In this document: positions 1 to 13,000 of the stretch, one piece after another
Layout of the letters: each line of letters starts with the position of its first letter
How positions within the stretch are numbered: the first letter of the stretch is position 1
From: Mesaphorura yosii
Lineage: Eukaryota > Arthropoda > Collembola > Poduromorpha > Tullbergiidae
Direction of reading: 5' to 3'
Length of the DNA: 64,000 bases
Assembly (NCBI GenBank): GCA_009869945.1
Contig: WIXG01000107.1
Coordinates: 124,001-188,000, forward strand
Position numbers and translations under genes: made by a program
Notes under the pieces: model-generated
Seen by the model: the letters and a program-made list of their open reading frames with translations, nothing else
The model's database searches: none
What the model was told of the DNA's origin: nothing

Positions 1-861
1 TGCCAGAAGTTGGTGGATGAATTTGAAGCAAAACGGAAGGCAAAACAGAGGGAAAGTTTTCCGAAGAGAGTCGAGAAAAAACCGGAGATAAAACTGAATA
101 CAAAGAAAGTTCGCCAGTTATACAGCGCTAGCTCCTCAAGCTCCGAAGAGATAATCACAAGAAAGAAAAAGCGTGACGGAGATACAAAAAAATTGAAAAA
201 ACCTGATTTGAAATCGAATATACATGGGGAAAATGACAATGCGCACCAACGCTCACTTTCAACTTCAACCACGAAGCCACGGGGCGGAATTTCTGCCGAA
301 GGAGTCAAGAAGGTTCCGCCGCCACCAAAAAGAACGGAGATTGATGTGAATGCGTTTTTAAAGGCGAGAAACTATGCCATCAGCCAGGTGAGTAGGGCAT
401 TCCTACCTTGTGATTCGGAAAACTAGTAAGTACTCTTTTAAATTTGAATAAAATTGTTTAGGCAGGTGCTCAGACAGGGTTTGATCGTGGATATGAGCTC
501 GAAGAAATCGTAAGGAAACATTTACTATTTCAGCCGTGAGTCTTTCATCATCTCAGTATTTTTTTGAATTGTAGGTGGGTCTGAGCAAGACAACAACTGG
601 TCGTCGGTTCTTAATCAAATGGAAAGGGGTTAGTACCAAATATACTCTGAACTTCTGCAAAGCGAAGTTCAGTCCCGATAATAATACGAAATTCCATGCC
701 TGTTTTCATAATGCTAGGTTGACGATCTCGAATTAGTCCCTTGCTCTACTTGCAACAAGCGTTGTCCTCAACGAGTCATCCGATTCTACGAAGAAAGAAT
801 CCACTTTGCCAGCGACTCAGAAAATGATTCATGTGATGAGTTTTGTGAGCCCGAACATTGA
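1..861 (+). CDS. HP1-type heterochromatin protein, 3' part (end of chromodomain, hinge, chromoshadow domain)
   Basis: HP1 proteins bind methylated H3K9 through an N-terminal chromodomain and dimerise through a C-terminal chromoshadow domain to build heterochromatin. The frame is open from base 1, and its first residues (CQKLVDEFEAKRK) fit the last helix of a chromodomain, so the 5' exons lie left of the window. My exons are 1-387, 462-509, 575-628 and 718-861, giving about 210 residues with frame kept at each junction. A basic, serine-rich hinge of about 115 residues follows. The chromoshadow domain covers about residues 132-190 of this fragment, with GFDRGYELEEI, FLIKWKG and RVIRFYEER. Two oddities: the usual tryptophan after FYEER is phenylalanine (RIHF), and the domain carries CSTCNKRC where relatives have few cysteines. 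The C-terminus is short and acidic. The family call is firm; which HP1 paralogue is unknown. Confidence 0.9.
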
Positions 862-1638
862 ACGCAAAAGCCTATAAACGTGGACGCTCAATTCTCAAGC
901 CTGCTATTCTCTGCATCTAGCCGGACCATCGCACCGGCGCTGACTTGGTCGACTGTCGCTCTATTAATAGTTAGGAGTAGGAATATTATCTTATCTCTGG
1001 GTTGACAAGTCTAGAAAAGTCTTCAAATCCAGATGTGTTCTACTTACTGAGTCATTAAGCAACTGTGTGTTCTTGTAGGTTATAACATTAAATATTGAGT
1101 TTGTCCTAAGAATTGTAATGGCAAAAGAGAGTATTACTTTTTGTTATGTTAATTATATTGAAATTCCTGGAATAAATAATTAATTTGTTGTCGAATGGGG
1201 TTGATCACTCACCCACATATTATGTTTTGTTTGTGCTCTTTCAGAATTCAGAAACTGCCAAAGGAGTTTAACAAGGAGTCGAAAGATTCGACCCGATTTT
1301 TAAAATGCAATGCGACGCCATATCAGATCAGAATCGAATGAATGAACATGGTTCCCTGAGCTACCTAATCAATCAGCATAATCAGCAAGCACATCTCTAA
1401 AGTTAGAATTTCCTTACTCGATTCCAGTGCCTCATCCCTGACAGACAAAAGCTCAACTCATCTTTGTCAGGTGCAGCACTCGCGGTTAGATGACAGGAAA
1501 GCTTTGTCAGTTGAGACAGGGCCCGACAAAATCACAATTAAATCTGCAATTAGAATTAGAAGTTTCGAATAACTCAAAAATCGATCATCAAGGGTCACAT
1601 TATCGTTCATTGGACTCTCACGCGTACGCACCGCCAAC
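862..1638. other. Intergenic: HP1 3' flank and upstream region of the FSIP2-like gene
   Basis: Apart from the candidate poly(A) signal at 1171, I see no open frame with protein-like content, no repeat and no RNA gene here. The last few hundred bases probably hold the promoter and 5' UTR of the next gene. Confidence 0.5.
1171..1176 (+). terminator. Candidate polyadenylation signal of the HP1-type gene
   Basis: AATAAA lies about 310 bp after the HP1 stop codon in AT-rich sequence, on the coding strand. It is the first canonical signal downstream that I noticed. No transcript data were available to confirm cleavage. Confidence 0.45.
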
Positions 1639-3610
1639 ATGTCAGTCTCGGTATCGGAGCCGGACAAAGCAGGATCGCGTAACTCATCCTCCTGTCACAG
1701 CAGCGGTAGGAAGCGACCCCAATTAAACTCTAGAGAGATTCCACCAGAAGTCCGGTATGTCGTCATTCGGCAAAGTGTCATGCTCTGTCTGGTTGTGCAA
1801 CCTTATTTCGTGTCTGTGTCGTTGACCTGTCCAAGCGCTTCACAGACTCAATTACCATCGCGAAGTTCCCATCGAGCGCTTAAAAGCTGCAACTCCCAAG
1901 CCTGATGGGTATCTCCCTCCAACCTTTTTGCCAAGATGGCCAACCATTCCTCTAGATGCCAAACTCCCAAGAATGAAGCTCCCGAGCGATTTGTACATTC
2001 TTTCACGAGGAAAACTTGGGCATAGGGTAATTATGCTTTTAAGTACTCTTGTTTCGAAATGGCAGTTGAAAGTTGAATTCACTCCTAATATTTCCCAATT
2101 TGTAGCTTTATCATGATCCGAAGTACTACACAATCTATGACCCGTACCATCACGAAAGGGTCATCAACGAAGGATACAACGCTTTGCACGATCCGCATGC
2201 TAAGAACTATCTCATGAAACCAAGCGTCCGCCGGCATTTGATGAAGCAAGGCTTAATCACAGCGAGGAGTCAAGTACTTTGCAGTCAGAGGGAATTTAAT
2301 ACATACAGAAAATATCTGAGTACCCTATACAATGATGAACTCTTGAACAAGCTCAAAGATCAGGTAGAGAAGTTTAATTCTATGATTCTATGACTAACTA
2401 AGAACTCAATAATAAATTTCACCAAAGGACATGAAAGAATTCGAGCTTCACAAGAGTGATATGGAACTGAAACAAATGCTTGAGAAAACGGATGGATCCA
2501 ACTTTCACAGAACACAGAACGCGAAGATACGGCAGAGAAAAATTTACGAAGATCGTGTGCAAAAGTAAATTGATTCCGACATTAGAATAGAAACTCCAAC
2601 ACGCCAACAGATCATCAAGTTAAAGTCAAACCTTTTATCCATATCAATTAGGATTGAAGAGCGACAACAAACCGCTCAAGCGAGAGAAGAACGGCTCAAG
2701 CAGGAGATACTCGAGAAGCGCATCACAAAACAAATGTTGGCATTCGAAATGGACGACGTCCGAAGGTCACGACTTGCGGAGTACAAAAGACATCTTCAAG
2801 ACAAACAGGCTCAGGCGCACACACTGCAAGTATACAAAGAGAACGTGATCGCTGAGCGTATTAAGCAAGATAAAGAAAGGGTTGACGAACAGAAACGTGC
2901 CTACGTAAGTGAAGTTTTGGGAGTTGACATTCTGTCTGTCCTTGTCCAGTTTGTCTTATTGGTGATTGGTTTTGTCATCCGAAACGTTGCAGATGTTAGA
3001 CTGGATGGGAGCAAAATGGGACTTCGAAGAAACGAGGTTGCAGCAGGACGCCCTGATTAAAGAAGCGATTCAAAGAGACTTTGTTGAAAGGGTGAAGAAA
3101 CGTCAAAAGAAAATTGAGCACTATCAGGCAATTCTTCGTGAGTTGGCATTTCCGTTTTTTTAAAGCCGGCATTTGGAAATTAAAGAATATCTCTGATTCA
3201 GCACAAATTGTGGCAAAGCAGAAGAAGGAGAAAGAACGCATTTGGAATCTGGTGAAAAAGTTCTTCTATCGTTGGCTGAACAAGATTCGAGAGCACAAGG
3301 CTCGAGTTCCCGACGCTGAGCATCAATCATTGTGGGATATCACTGCAATCGCCGATGACACAGTCAAGTTTCTTCACAAAGAGTCCGGCTATGGTATATG
3401 CATTGTTACAGATTGCAGATTACAGAAAGTGTACTTTTTATCGCTGACATTTAATCACGTCTAGAAAAACTTGACGATCTTATTTTGGGCATTCTCAAAT
3501 TGAAACGGGACATCAAGGCGGAGATGGGACGTGAGGCCGCAGAAGAGGCCTCCCTCGTAGCTCCCAGAAGACGAGGAAGCAGAGGAAGCCGCTTGGAGGA
3601 AGCCCAGTGA
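1639..3610 (+). CDS. Fibrous-sheath-interacting protein 2-like protein (FSIP2 head module)
   Basis: FSIP2 is a very large sperm-flagellum protein of the fibrous sheath; its N-terminal head is also found in short invertebrate proteins. Eight exons join in frame: 1639-1754, 1846-2026, 2106-2363, 2428-2564, 2652-2904, 2993-3137, 3202-3393, 3465-3610 (475 residues). Exon 3 gives the recognition: the pattern LHDPHxKxY, then RRHLMKQGLIT, VLC, REFNTYRKYL, matches the vertebrate FSIP2 head in order and spacing. After it come a long charged helical stretch (exons 4-6, rich in E, K, R, Q) and a short basic, Ser/Arg-rich tail. The ATG at 1639 is the first in frame with a good donor after it. The protein ends soon after the head, so the giant vertebrate body is absent. 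An axonemal or sperm role is inferred from the family only. Confidence 0.65.
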
Positions 3611-3702
3611 GAAACCAAAACTATAAAGCACAACCAGAAATCAACTGGCGAAGAAACAAAAGTCTTAAGTACACATTCGTGACACGGTTGTAAATCAAAA
3701 TT

Positions 3703-3708
3703 TTTATT
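3703..3708 (-). terminator. Candidate polyadenylation signal of the myosin VIIa gene
   Basis: The minus strand reads AATAAA here, about 330 bp past the myosin stop codon. I saw no closer canonical hexamer between 3709 and 4040. Confidence 0.35.
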
Positions 3709-3745
3709 CGAAATCAATAACTTCTATTTAAATCCTACAAGCACT

Positions 3746-3751
3746 AATAAA
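3746..3751 (+). terminator. Candidate polyadenylation signal of the FSIP2-like gene
   Basis: AATAAA lies 136 bp after the stop codon at 3610. The candidate signal of the convergent myosin gene (TTTATT on the plus strand at 3703-3708) lies upstream of it, so the two 3' ends may overlap as antisense by several tens of bases. Confidence 0.45.
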
Positions 3752-4040
3752 TGTATTGACTCACAGTTTCAACAAAGCGACTGCCTTATAACAACATGGA
3801 TTTCCTGCGACCTAAGTTCATCTCACAATTTCACACACTCTTGACATTCGCCTTTCACTATCTTCGACAGAATCAATCGTGTTGCAATCATAAATCATTT
3901 TCCCATCTCTCAACTGGGGTGCGACTTTAAGGACGCTACAATTTGCGGGGAAATTGAGACAGAATAATACATGAACATCTACCAATAACATGAAAATATA
4001 AACCCCGAAAATCCTAAACTATAGTTCTTACATTAGGTAC

Positions 4041-7000
4041 TCATTTGCTAGACCGTGATATTGTTTTCTGCTTATTCATATTCGTAAGCATTAGCGAAAT
4101 GTATGAAGTAAGTAAATCGTCCATTTTATAGCCTAAAGAAGTTTCGCACAGCAGTTTTGAGCCACGTACAAGATTTCCTATTGTCATGTGGAAGTACGTG
4201 TTCCCTGAAACCAGAATAAAGACGCTTGTGAAGAGAAGACCTCAAGAATGTGACAAAAGAACGGAAGTCTAGCTCACCTGATGACCAATTAGAAATTTTA
4301 GTGAACGGATGAGTTACAAGCAAATCCTTTGTTTGAGGATGGATCAGGCTGACACCCTGCTTGTTGATGGCTATCAAAAGCAGTTCGGGGTAGCTAGGAT
4401 CGGTAGTTTGCTTGACTTCGAAAAAGGCAGAGCCGAAGGTTGGCCAGCGGTATATAATTTTTAAGAAATTAATTTTGGCATCATCGGACGTCATACCTGA
4501 GGGTGCAGTAATAAGAATCAATCGACTTATCTTAGAATTCGTGAGACAGAACGTTAGAGCACATCGGGCTAATGTCTTACCCGCATCCTGATTGTAGGAC
4601 GCAACTATACTGCGCTTCCATTCAGCAGAACTTTGCACTTTACTCAAGTCACTTGGAATAAGTTCGCGTAACGTATTTCTGTAGGATTTGATGGGAAAGA
4701 AAGTTAATAATGCGTTGTTTAGACTTGCCTTTCGATTTTTGAAACTTACGGAATTTGCTGAAGCTCGTTCTTGCTATCTGCGTATCGAACTCTGTAAATG
4801 AGGGCGGCCAATCTGGATGCTTCCTCTTTCGTACATTTGTGATAACCTAAAATCGACGATGCAAAATCATATTTGATGTTATTGTCTAGTCTCGGCCACG
4901 GGGAAAGATTTACCTCTGAGGAATTTTGGCAGTTCCTGCAAAAAAAATGAAAATGTAAATTATTCTTGAAAATGAATCGACGCCAACGTTTGGCATTGAA
5001 AAAATTCAACGCAGTGCAAAAAGGAGTGAGACTTTCGTTTTCAGCGTGAGGAAAGCCAAGAATTCAGAAATAAATTATATATACTTGAGAATTTTTGTCC
5101 AAAATAAACGAGCCTAACTGTAACCTGCCTGTATGTGAGAATGAATTCGTGAACTTACCTGGTGATAATGGAATATTAAGTCGGCCATGCGATCTTTCCC
5201 TGGAATTGTATTACTCCATAATTTTCTCATGAAGAACACTTGATATGTGAACTGCGGAATGGAACCTGAAAAAAAACGAAGAGTAAATGAAGGCCTTCGA
5301 TGATGTTCGTAGAATTTAGCTCACCATCACGGCTTGGTCGCGCTCGTTTTATCCAGTCTGTCAGGTGGCGAACGAAATCGAAGAAGAAATCACCTTCTGG
5401 GACTGAAATGACCTTATCGGCTATTTTGACAAATAAACTAAATCCTTCAGGCGATCTGAGCAGAAGACGTGAAGCAATGTTCGCACAGAATTCCTTCGCT
5501 CGGGTCGAGGAGTCGACTTCGAAAGCATCGTCCGTGTCATCAGGGAAATACACTTTATGGAATATTTGTGTCGTTTTGTGTTGGATTGCTTCAACTTCAA
5601 CCTGGTATTAGAATCCACAACATTAAGCCCCACATTAAGAAGTTCCTCATTTAATCATTGCGTACTTGGTGTGGAGGATATTTTCTCTGGCCTATCTTCA
5701 TAGTTTTCTGCAGCCTTTGAAGAGAATCTTGCGCAATCGGATGGCGTCTTGTTCGCAAGAATAGTGTCAGTTCTTTTAGCAGCGTTTGAGAACACGAAAA
5801 TAATCCAGTCGCCAACCACATCAGTTCCCAACCACGCTCTGTAAAATTTTCAGTCATAAATCACGGGGCTTAGGAATTCGTTATTTCAAACGCTTACCTT
5901 CACTAAACTTGCTTCGATTATCTGTAAGCTGTTTCATGATTTGACAGTAAACCTCATCGCGTAAAATTTCCTACGAGGATTTTTCAAAGATTAGCAACGT
6001 CGTCGTAGGGCTTGCCTCATTAACATTTGTAGAACGGTTCTCACCTGCTTCAATGGTACGTCAAAAATTTGATCTGTCAACTCATTTCCTATCTTCGATC
6101 GCTTATGTGGTAGATCTCCCATGTACTACAATTAGTTAGCAGTCAATTATGAACATTGCAATCGCGAATACACAAATATATTTAGTATTAGAGAAATACT
6201 TTTAGTATTGAGTTAAAAATGTAGCACGCGTCTTCCACCAGGTTCTCTTTGTTTTGCAGTTTCTTCAGGAGAGGTTGCCGTATTGGCTCTCGGGAATGTC
6301 TCCAAAGCTCATCGCGGCCTTTACCCCTCGCCGATGACAAAGTTAATGTTTTGGAAATCGTTCGTTTTGGTGGAGGTCGGAAATGCTCAACAGAATATTC
6401 TTCAAGCGTATGTGGCTTCTCTTTCAAAGAGTCTACTCCATTTGTGTAACTATTAATGAAACGACGGCCATTATCCTCCATTTTAAATAATTCCAGGACA
6501 TCTGGCGAGGGTTTTGTTGTTGTCGGAAGGACATAAACGGTCTCAGCTGGGAAGTCACCCTTTTCATCGGTTCTTTCACATCTACGCAGAATCAAGAACA
6601 TTAAGATGGCAGAGCTCCAGACTATGCAAGGTATGTAAAAAGTGAAACTAACCTGCCGATTACCCAGCCAGAGGTCAAGACAGTCTCTCCACAATTGTCA
6701 TCTTCAAGAATGATTAAATCACCCTTTTGGAATGACAGCAGGCTGGAACTTTCACCTATAAAGTTCGATATTGTAACATCACTTCGCCAACTCACTTAAT
6801 TTAATTATTCTCAATAAGTGCTTGAATTTTATCTCTTACTTGGTGGCTTGTAGTCTTGCAGTGCAATGACATAATTCGAACGCCTTTTCAACCCGTCCAG
6901 GAAAAAGTCTACCAAATCTTGTATATCTTCTGAATTTGGACTCTGGAAAAAATTAAGTGTTACTTGTTAGCCTTTGAAGTTGGTTAAAACGTTCATGCGT

Positions 7001-10000
7001 TTACCTGGAACGTAAATTCTTCACCGGCCCTTATTGTTGACATCGTGAAGGTTTGGCCAAACATCATTTTCTCACTCCTGTAATTGAGACGCGTTACGTT
7101 TAGAATTTTAGACATATTATTTAGTAATGCCATCGGGAATTCGAGACTCACTTTTCTGCACGAATGTTTGTAATTTCTGGAAACGACAGTTCGAGCAGCA
7201 CTTGTTCTTGGTCGTCCACAACGTAAATGCCGGTCCAATTGATTGCCAAGATTACGTCGTTCTTAGGCAGATTTGGGCCCGAGTATCTAAACGCTTCGTA
7301 AAATCTTGAGAATAGTAATGGCCAGCGGAATTTTGCGTAAGCGACTATGTCTTCTTTGACACGCAGCACATCTGTCTTATCTTTTGGATTGATTATCTAC
7401 GAATACAAGCAATCATATGAGTTTTGTGCCAGTTAGTCCTAAATTGAGTAGAATAGCATACTCGTCTGAAGGCAGTCGTCACAAGTTGGGCCCATCTTTC
7501 CAACGACTTATCGGAAGAATTCAGGCTAAAATCAGGAATGTAGTTATTCAGAGCCAATGTTAGCTTCTCGGGCTGAAGATTAGTCCCATGCTCAACGAAA
7601 TACTGCTGCGCTGTTATGATGGCCAAATCCTCATCTTTATCACAGCGATATTCGCCGAACTTGATTCCGCGAACAACTTGCTGGTAAATCAAGTTTGTGG
7701 CAACTGCATCTTCTGTTGGGTCGTGCCACGGCGAGAATATTTCCTAGAGAGAAAATTAAAGGTGAGTTCTTTATTCCCCGTGCATGTAAACCGTCCATAA
7801 AATACCTTTCGGAAAAACAGACGCCAAGGAGCGTTACGTTCTTGTGCTCCTTGTTCTTTGGCGTATTGCTCACATTGGGAAATCGCGTCCATAACGTGTT
7901 CATTTCCGCTTCCGAGTGATGAAACCTGCAGAATAATCAGTTCATTTGAATCCATCGGCCAAACCCACCTGCTTCATCGACATACCTTGTCAAATAATGC
8001 AATGTACAAACTGAATCCAAATTGATCCTTAAGACCGATTTTGTCAGCAAGTTGTGTGCACAGTTCTCGTGAAGTTGTGGCGGAGTCTGCGAATAAATTT
8101 TTCGTATTACCATCCATAAATGTGATGGGAAGTATGATTGGCTTTTTCGATTTCGTGGCCTGCATTCCAAAAAATATTATTTCATTAATTTGTTCCGATA
8201 AAACATACGCCACACAACATGCATGTCTCAAACCTGGAGTTCTAGCCAGCTAGGTGGTTGATTTCTGGTTCCGTTGTTAAATGTTCGCTTCAAACGCTCT
8301 TCGCAGTATGGAGCATAGCCTGGTGGGCCCTCTCGAATGAAAGCCCGCAAATGCTTCACAAATCTCTCGGATGGGGCAAAACATCCAACACAAAGTGAGA
8401 GAAGAATCCAGCCTCTTGCATGAGACGATTTTGACGGGTTATTGGTTAACTGCTTGCAAATTTGGCAGTAAATTTCGTCTCTATACAAAATGAGATGAAC
8501 ATTTTGTATTAAGCTACGATCAATTCACATTTAAATCATGTATTCCCTAGAAGAACCCCAAATATTTACCGCAATTCGGCGCGTAGGATTCCATGACCGA
8601 TAATAAAGTGTAATTTCTCCAAGTTTGATGTTGGTCGAGATTCTAACCACGACTGATAAGAATCTGCTGGGGAATCTTCTTCTAATCTGCGACGAACATC
8701 CTCTCCTAATTTGTTTTTTCTCTTCAATGTTAGTGATACCAATTTGTGGCGAATGGATCTCGGCTTCTGCTTCACGTTGTTGTATCCATCCTGAAACGTA
8801 AAAAAGTTAGTCCCTACTTGGTACATGACTCTAGAAGCCAGACGCTTATGCTTACAATATTTTCAAGGCCAAGTTCTTGGAACTCTTTCGATTTCGCAAA
8901 ATGTCGCCCAAGTGTTGCCGTCACTTTTGACATCACTGAAGTTGTGTCCCTCTCCATCGAGTGATATCGTGGTTCTGGGAGATCTCCCATAAATCTCAAA
9001 ATTGTAATCCAAAGGGCTTGAGCGGCTAACTGATCCGCAGCCACTTGTAACGGAAGTAAGGATGATTTCAGAGGACGACGAGAATATTGATGATTGACAT
9101 TTCCAGTAAAGTACGTGGCAGCAAATTTCTACAAATGGAGACATCGTTTGATAATTAAAGATAGTGCTGAAGTATTCCAAACCTTCCTATAATTAAGAGC
9201 ATACCTGGAATTTGTACTCGGAGAGATCTTCGGTGTCCACGGGAGCAGGTTGAGCAGCCATGATCTCGTCGTCACTCGTTGGGGCAGGCAAGTACTGAAA
9301 TGAGTACAGCAAAAGGATGATGTCCCATTTCTCTCAATGCAATTCCAGACCAGGATGCCAACTTACTCTGAAGGCAGATGGCTGAGGCCCTTCAGATGCG
9401 CTTTCAGGCTTCAAGAAGTCAAACATGGCCTCCACCAATTTTGAATCGTCAACCGGCTCTTCATTCTTTCTGTACGCCTCCCTCTCCAGTTCTTTCTTCC
9501 TGATTCTCTCTTGCTCCTCTCTTCGTTCGAGTTCGATTCCTTGCAAGGCAATAGCTTGAAGTCTCTTGCGATAATTTTCATCAGCAATTTCCCTTGATCG
9601 TTTATTTCCGCCCTTGCGTAAATCTCTTTCTTCTATATCTCGAAGGCGTAGGGCTTCCAGTTTATGCCGTTGTTCAAACTGAGGGAAGATAAAGGTTTTC
9701 ATTCAGCGCAATCAATGGCCAGACGACAAAATACTGGAAAAAATTTACCTTCATTTTCATGAACATTCTCTGGGCAATTATTCGTCTTACATGAGACTGA
9801 ATGAGCGTTGCTGCCCACGCCCTTCGTCTAGCCTGGCGTCGGACCAAATATCCTCGACAACGGGCCTGTATGAGGCAATAAATTTGAAATACGAAAGGAA
9901 GGAAGGGCAAAGGAAGGAAGCTGATGAGGGGCGATCGTTTGCCTCGTACCTGAAGACCAACTACGTGACCACGCAAATGCTTGAAGCGATGAGCGAGCAC

Positions 10001-13000
10001 ACGAGACCGAATCAAAGCTTGAAGTCTCATGTAACCGACTCGCATCTTTTGGTACCTTCGTCTCTGAAGAAAACCTCGTACGTGTCTTTGAATCACAACA
10101 ATGGCCGACTTCATCTTCTTGTACTTTCGTCTCCAATACCTGAAACCCAATTTATCATTTCATATGCATTCATGGGCTGCATTTGATTCGAATTTCATTG
10201 CTTTTAAATTTGTATCACACAACCTACCATGCTTTTATGTTTCTCTGAAGAATAAGGATCTTCTTTGTTAAAACACGGTCTGAAACATGAAATTAACAGT
10301 TCAACATTAACAGTTCAATTAACAGTTCAGTTAACATTAGAGCCTAGTTTGCAGCTCAAGTTTTTTCAACGTGGAATGTCAGCGTGAAAATCAATTCAAC
10401 AAATGACAATACTTTACTACTAAACAATAGCGTTTGTAGGTAAATCTTGGCTTTCTTACCACGTTCTTGCTCCAAAAATAAATCATGTGCGTCTTTCCTG
10501 TACAGAAATGTACGAGAGTAATTATTCATCCCTTAAAACAGAAAGCTGGTGATTCCAACACTCACAGAAAGACTTTAGATTTCCCCAGCTGGTAGTCACT
10601 CTTACCAAGCACCGCTTGGCAAATTCTCGATGTTGCTGCTCTGCAGTCAGTCTGTCAAAAGCAAAAGCGCAGATATGCAACGGAACCTACATATTGTAGT
10701 ACATTTGGTGCCTAGTTCAAAATTTACCTTATGGGCTGGAGGTACTCCACTTATTAGGAATCTGTATCTTTCAACAAATTCGCGGAACGTGTGTCGAATT
10801 GGGTAACCTGCTCGGCGGATGCGAATTGTCTCCATCATGCCGGAGTAACGGAGCTGACGACAGCACAACTCACGATCAAAGACCATTGGTTTCTTCAACT
10901 CGTTCGGTTTGATACAACGTATGAACTTGTAAAATAGTAGAAGTAACAAGTAAGATAACTGCATTCGATTCGGTAATAAACAGGTACTACTATAAACTTA
11001 CAAATGGCGAGCAGCTTCCCAGCGTCTTCATTAGCGCATCTAATGACTTTTTGAATTGGCTTGACAGTGTTGGTGCTTTTCTCCTCGTATCGTTACCCAT
11101 TGAAATGTCATTACGAAACAGAAGTTGAAGAAATTTGCTTCCGCAGCCCTCAATTAGTTGCAATAAATCACCACTGAATGTATCACGGTTCTTTTCTGGG
11201 AAATGTGGAAATGGGCATATTAGAATATTCAATTGGAAACTGCAGACAAAAATGAGTAATAACAACAATGTCGACTCCGACTCGGAAACCGCAAGTTCAT
11301 TATCATCTGGTAAGAACAGGAGAATAGAAGGTAAGAAAAGGAGTCAATTAATTCCATTTTCCACTTCCATTTGCCCGATTAGTGAGCATCTAAACCTGTT
11401 TCATAGCTGTATGCTGCGGAGTGACCGTTTGGATGCAAAAGGTTAATGAAGAACGGGAAACAGTGCACAAAGAGGTTCAAGGGAAGAGAAGACTAACCAG
11501 ACATGTTGAGTCGGTGATCATATATATAGTCATAATCATAATCATCAAGTTCAAACTAAGATAAGGTTGTGTTTGGAATTCATGTCAATACTGTGAGTGA
11601 AATTAACTTTGTTAGACATCGTACAACTTGTTTCGAATCCAGTTTGTACTTTTAGTATCAGAGCCGATGCCCAACCCGTTCAGTCAATTCTCGAACACTA
11701 GCACATTGAGCAGAGATCAAGCAAGCCGAACATCAAGAACTTGACCGAAGTCATGTCGAAAAGCTTGGCGTTGCTATGATAACTTCAACGTATTATTCTG
11801 AAATATCTGACGGGTTCGAGCATACGAAGTTCTCCTTACACCAGTACGAGGGTGGCAAACCTGACCTCCAACGAATCCAAGATAGTTAAAAAACAAGCAA
11901 CCGCTTATGCTACCATGGAACAAATTTATCGACATACAAGATCACAAGTTATTTAAGCAAGTCGACATTATGCTTCTTCAAGCCTGGGCCTCAAGCCAAA
12001 CAGAATGCGGATTTGGCCAGAACTGTCATGTCGGTAAGTAAAATGCAGACGCAGTAATTTCCAGTCGGTTTCATAAACTGCGATATTGAGTTGTTTTCGG
12101 TGCCTATTTCAGATACTCGTTGCGTACTTTGAATTCCAAATGAGACAACCACACAAAGGAAGTAATGACAGCAAGAAAATGGATTCGCTTGACTTTTCAA
12201 TACAAGTCGACATTAAGCAATTCAACAAAGAATTTATAGAAGAAATGTGTCTCGTCAATGGACTCCAACTCTTGTTTGAAAATAGAAATCGATTTGTAAA
12301 CCGAACAACAAAAGATGAGCAAGAATTCCATCGGTGCACGATTCCAACCAAACTAATGTCCAAAGAAGACAAAGGATATGGCCACGTGTACATCATGTGG
12401 TGAGGTCACACAACACTGAAGGCGCATGCAGCGCATTTTCGGATTTCAAACGAGACAACCCTGAAGTCAAATTCTCGCAGACCATCTTGTTCTTCCTGAC
12501 CGAGGAATCCAAAGATTCACTGAACCCAACTGGTGAGGCTTTTGCAATTCTGGCTTTCTGGTTCTTGCAAAGCTGTGGTCTCCCACCGCTGAGAAAGGAG
12601 GAAGATCGACGACATTTCGAGCTCATCAACTACAGAGTCATTTTTGAAATGTGGACTCAAGATTTCCTGGATGGGCTACATTCATTCATCATGAAGTATG
12701 GTGGAAGGAGATTTAGTATTTCATCAAATTACAAAAAAGTTCCACGTTTCCTGAACACGGATCCTCTCTTCAAAATTCTGGATGTCAAGAACTTCCCATA
12801 AATCGTCTTCGGGTGTTATGTTACTATCATTAATTGTTCACTTGGTCCATGAGCCTCTCATCCAAATTAAATGTTAAAAGTCGTTGTCGCTAAACTTAAT
12901 TCCTTGTTGAATAGCTCACTTTAATAAAACTTAGAACTTACCAAGAAAACCACGCGCGTCGTAAAACACGACACCGGCAAAATGGTTGAAACCGAACGAA

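Noticed and set aside
5300-5611. 103-codon plus-strand frame
   Set aside because: Antisense shadow of the FERM2 exon at 5325-5601.
9791-10186. 131-codon plus-strand frame across myosin IQ exons
   Set aside because: It is the antisense shadow of the myosin VIIa neck exons, which explain the sequence fully.
12109-12396. 95-codon minus-strand frame in the myosin intron
   Set aside because: It lies antisense to the better-supported plus-strand piece at 12112-12402 and cannot be fitted into the myosin reading frame, which joins exon 10 directly to exon 11.
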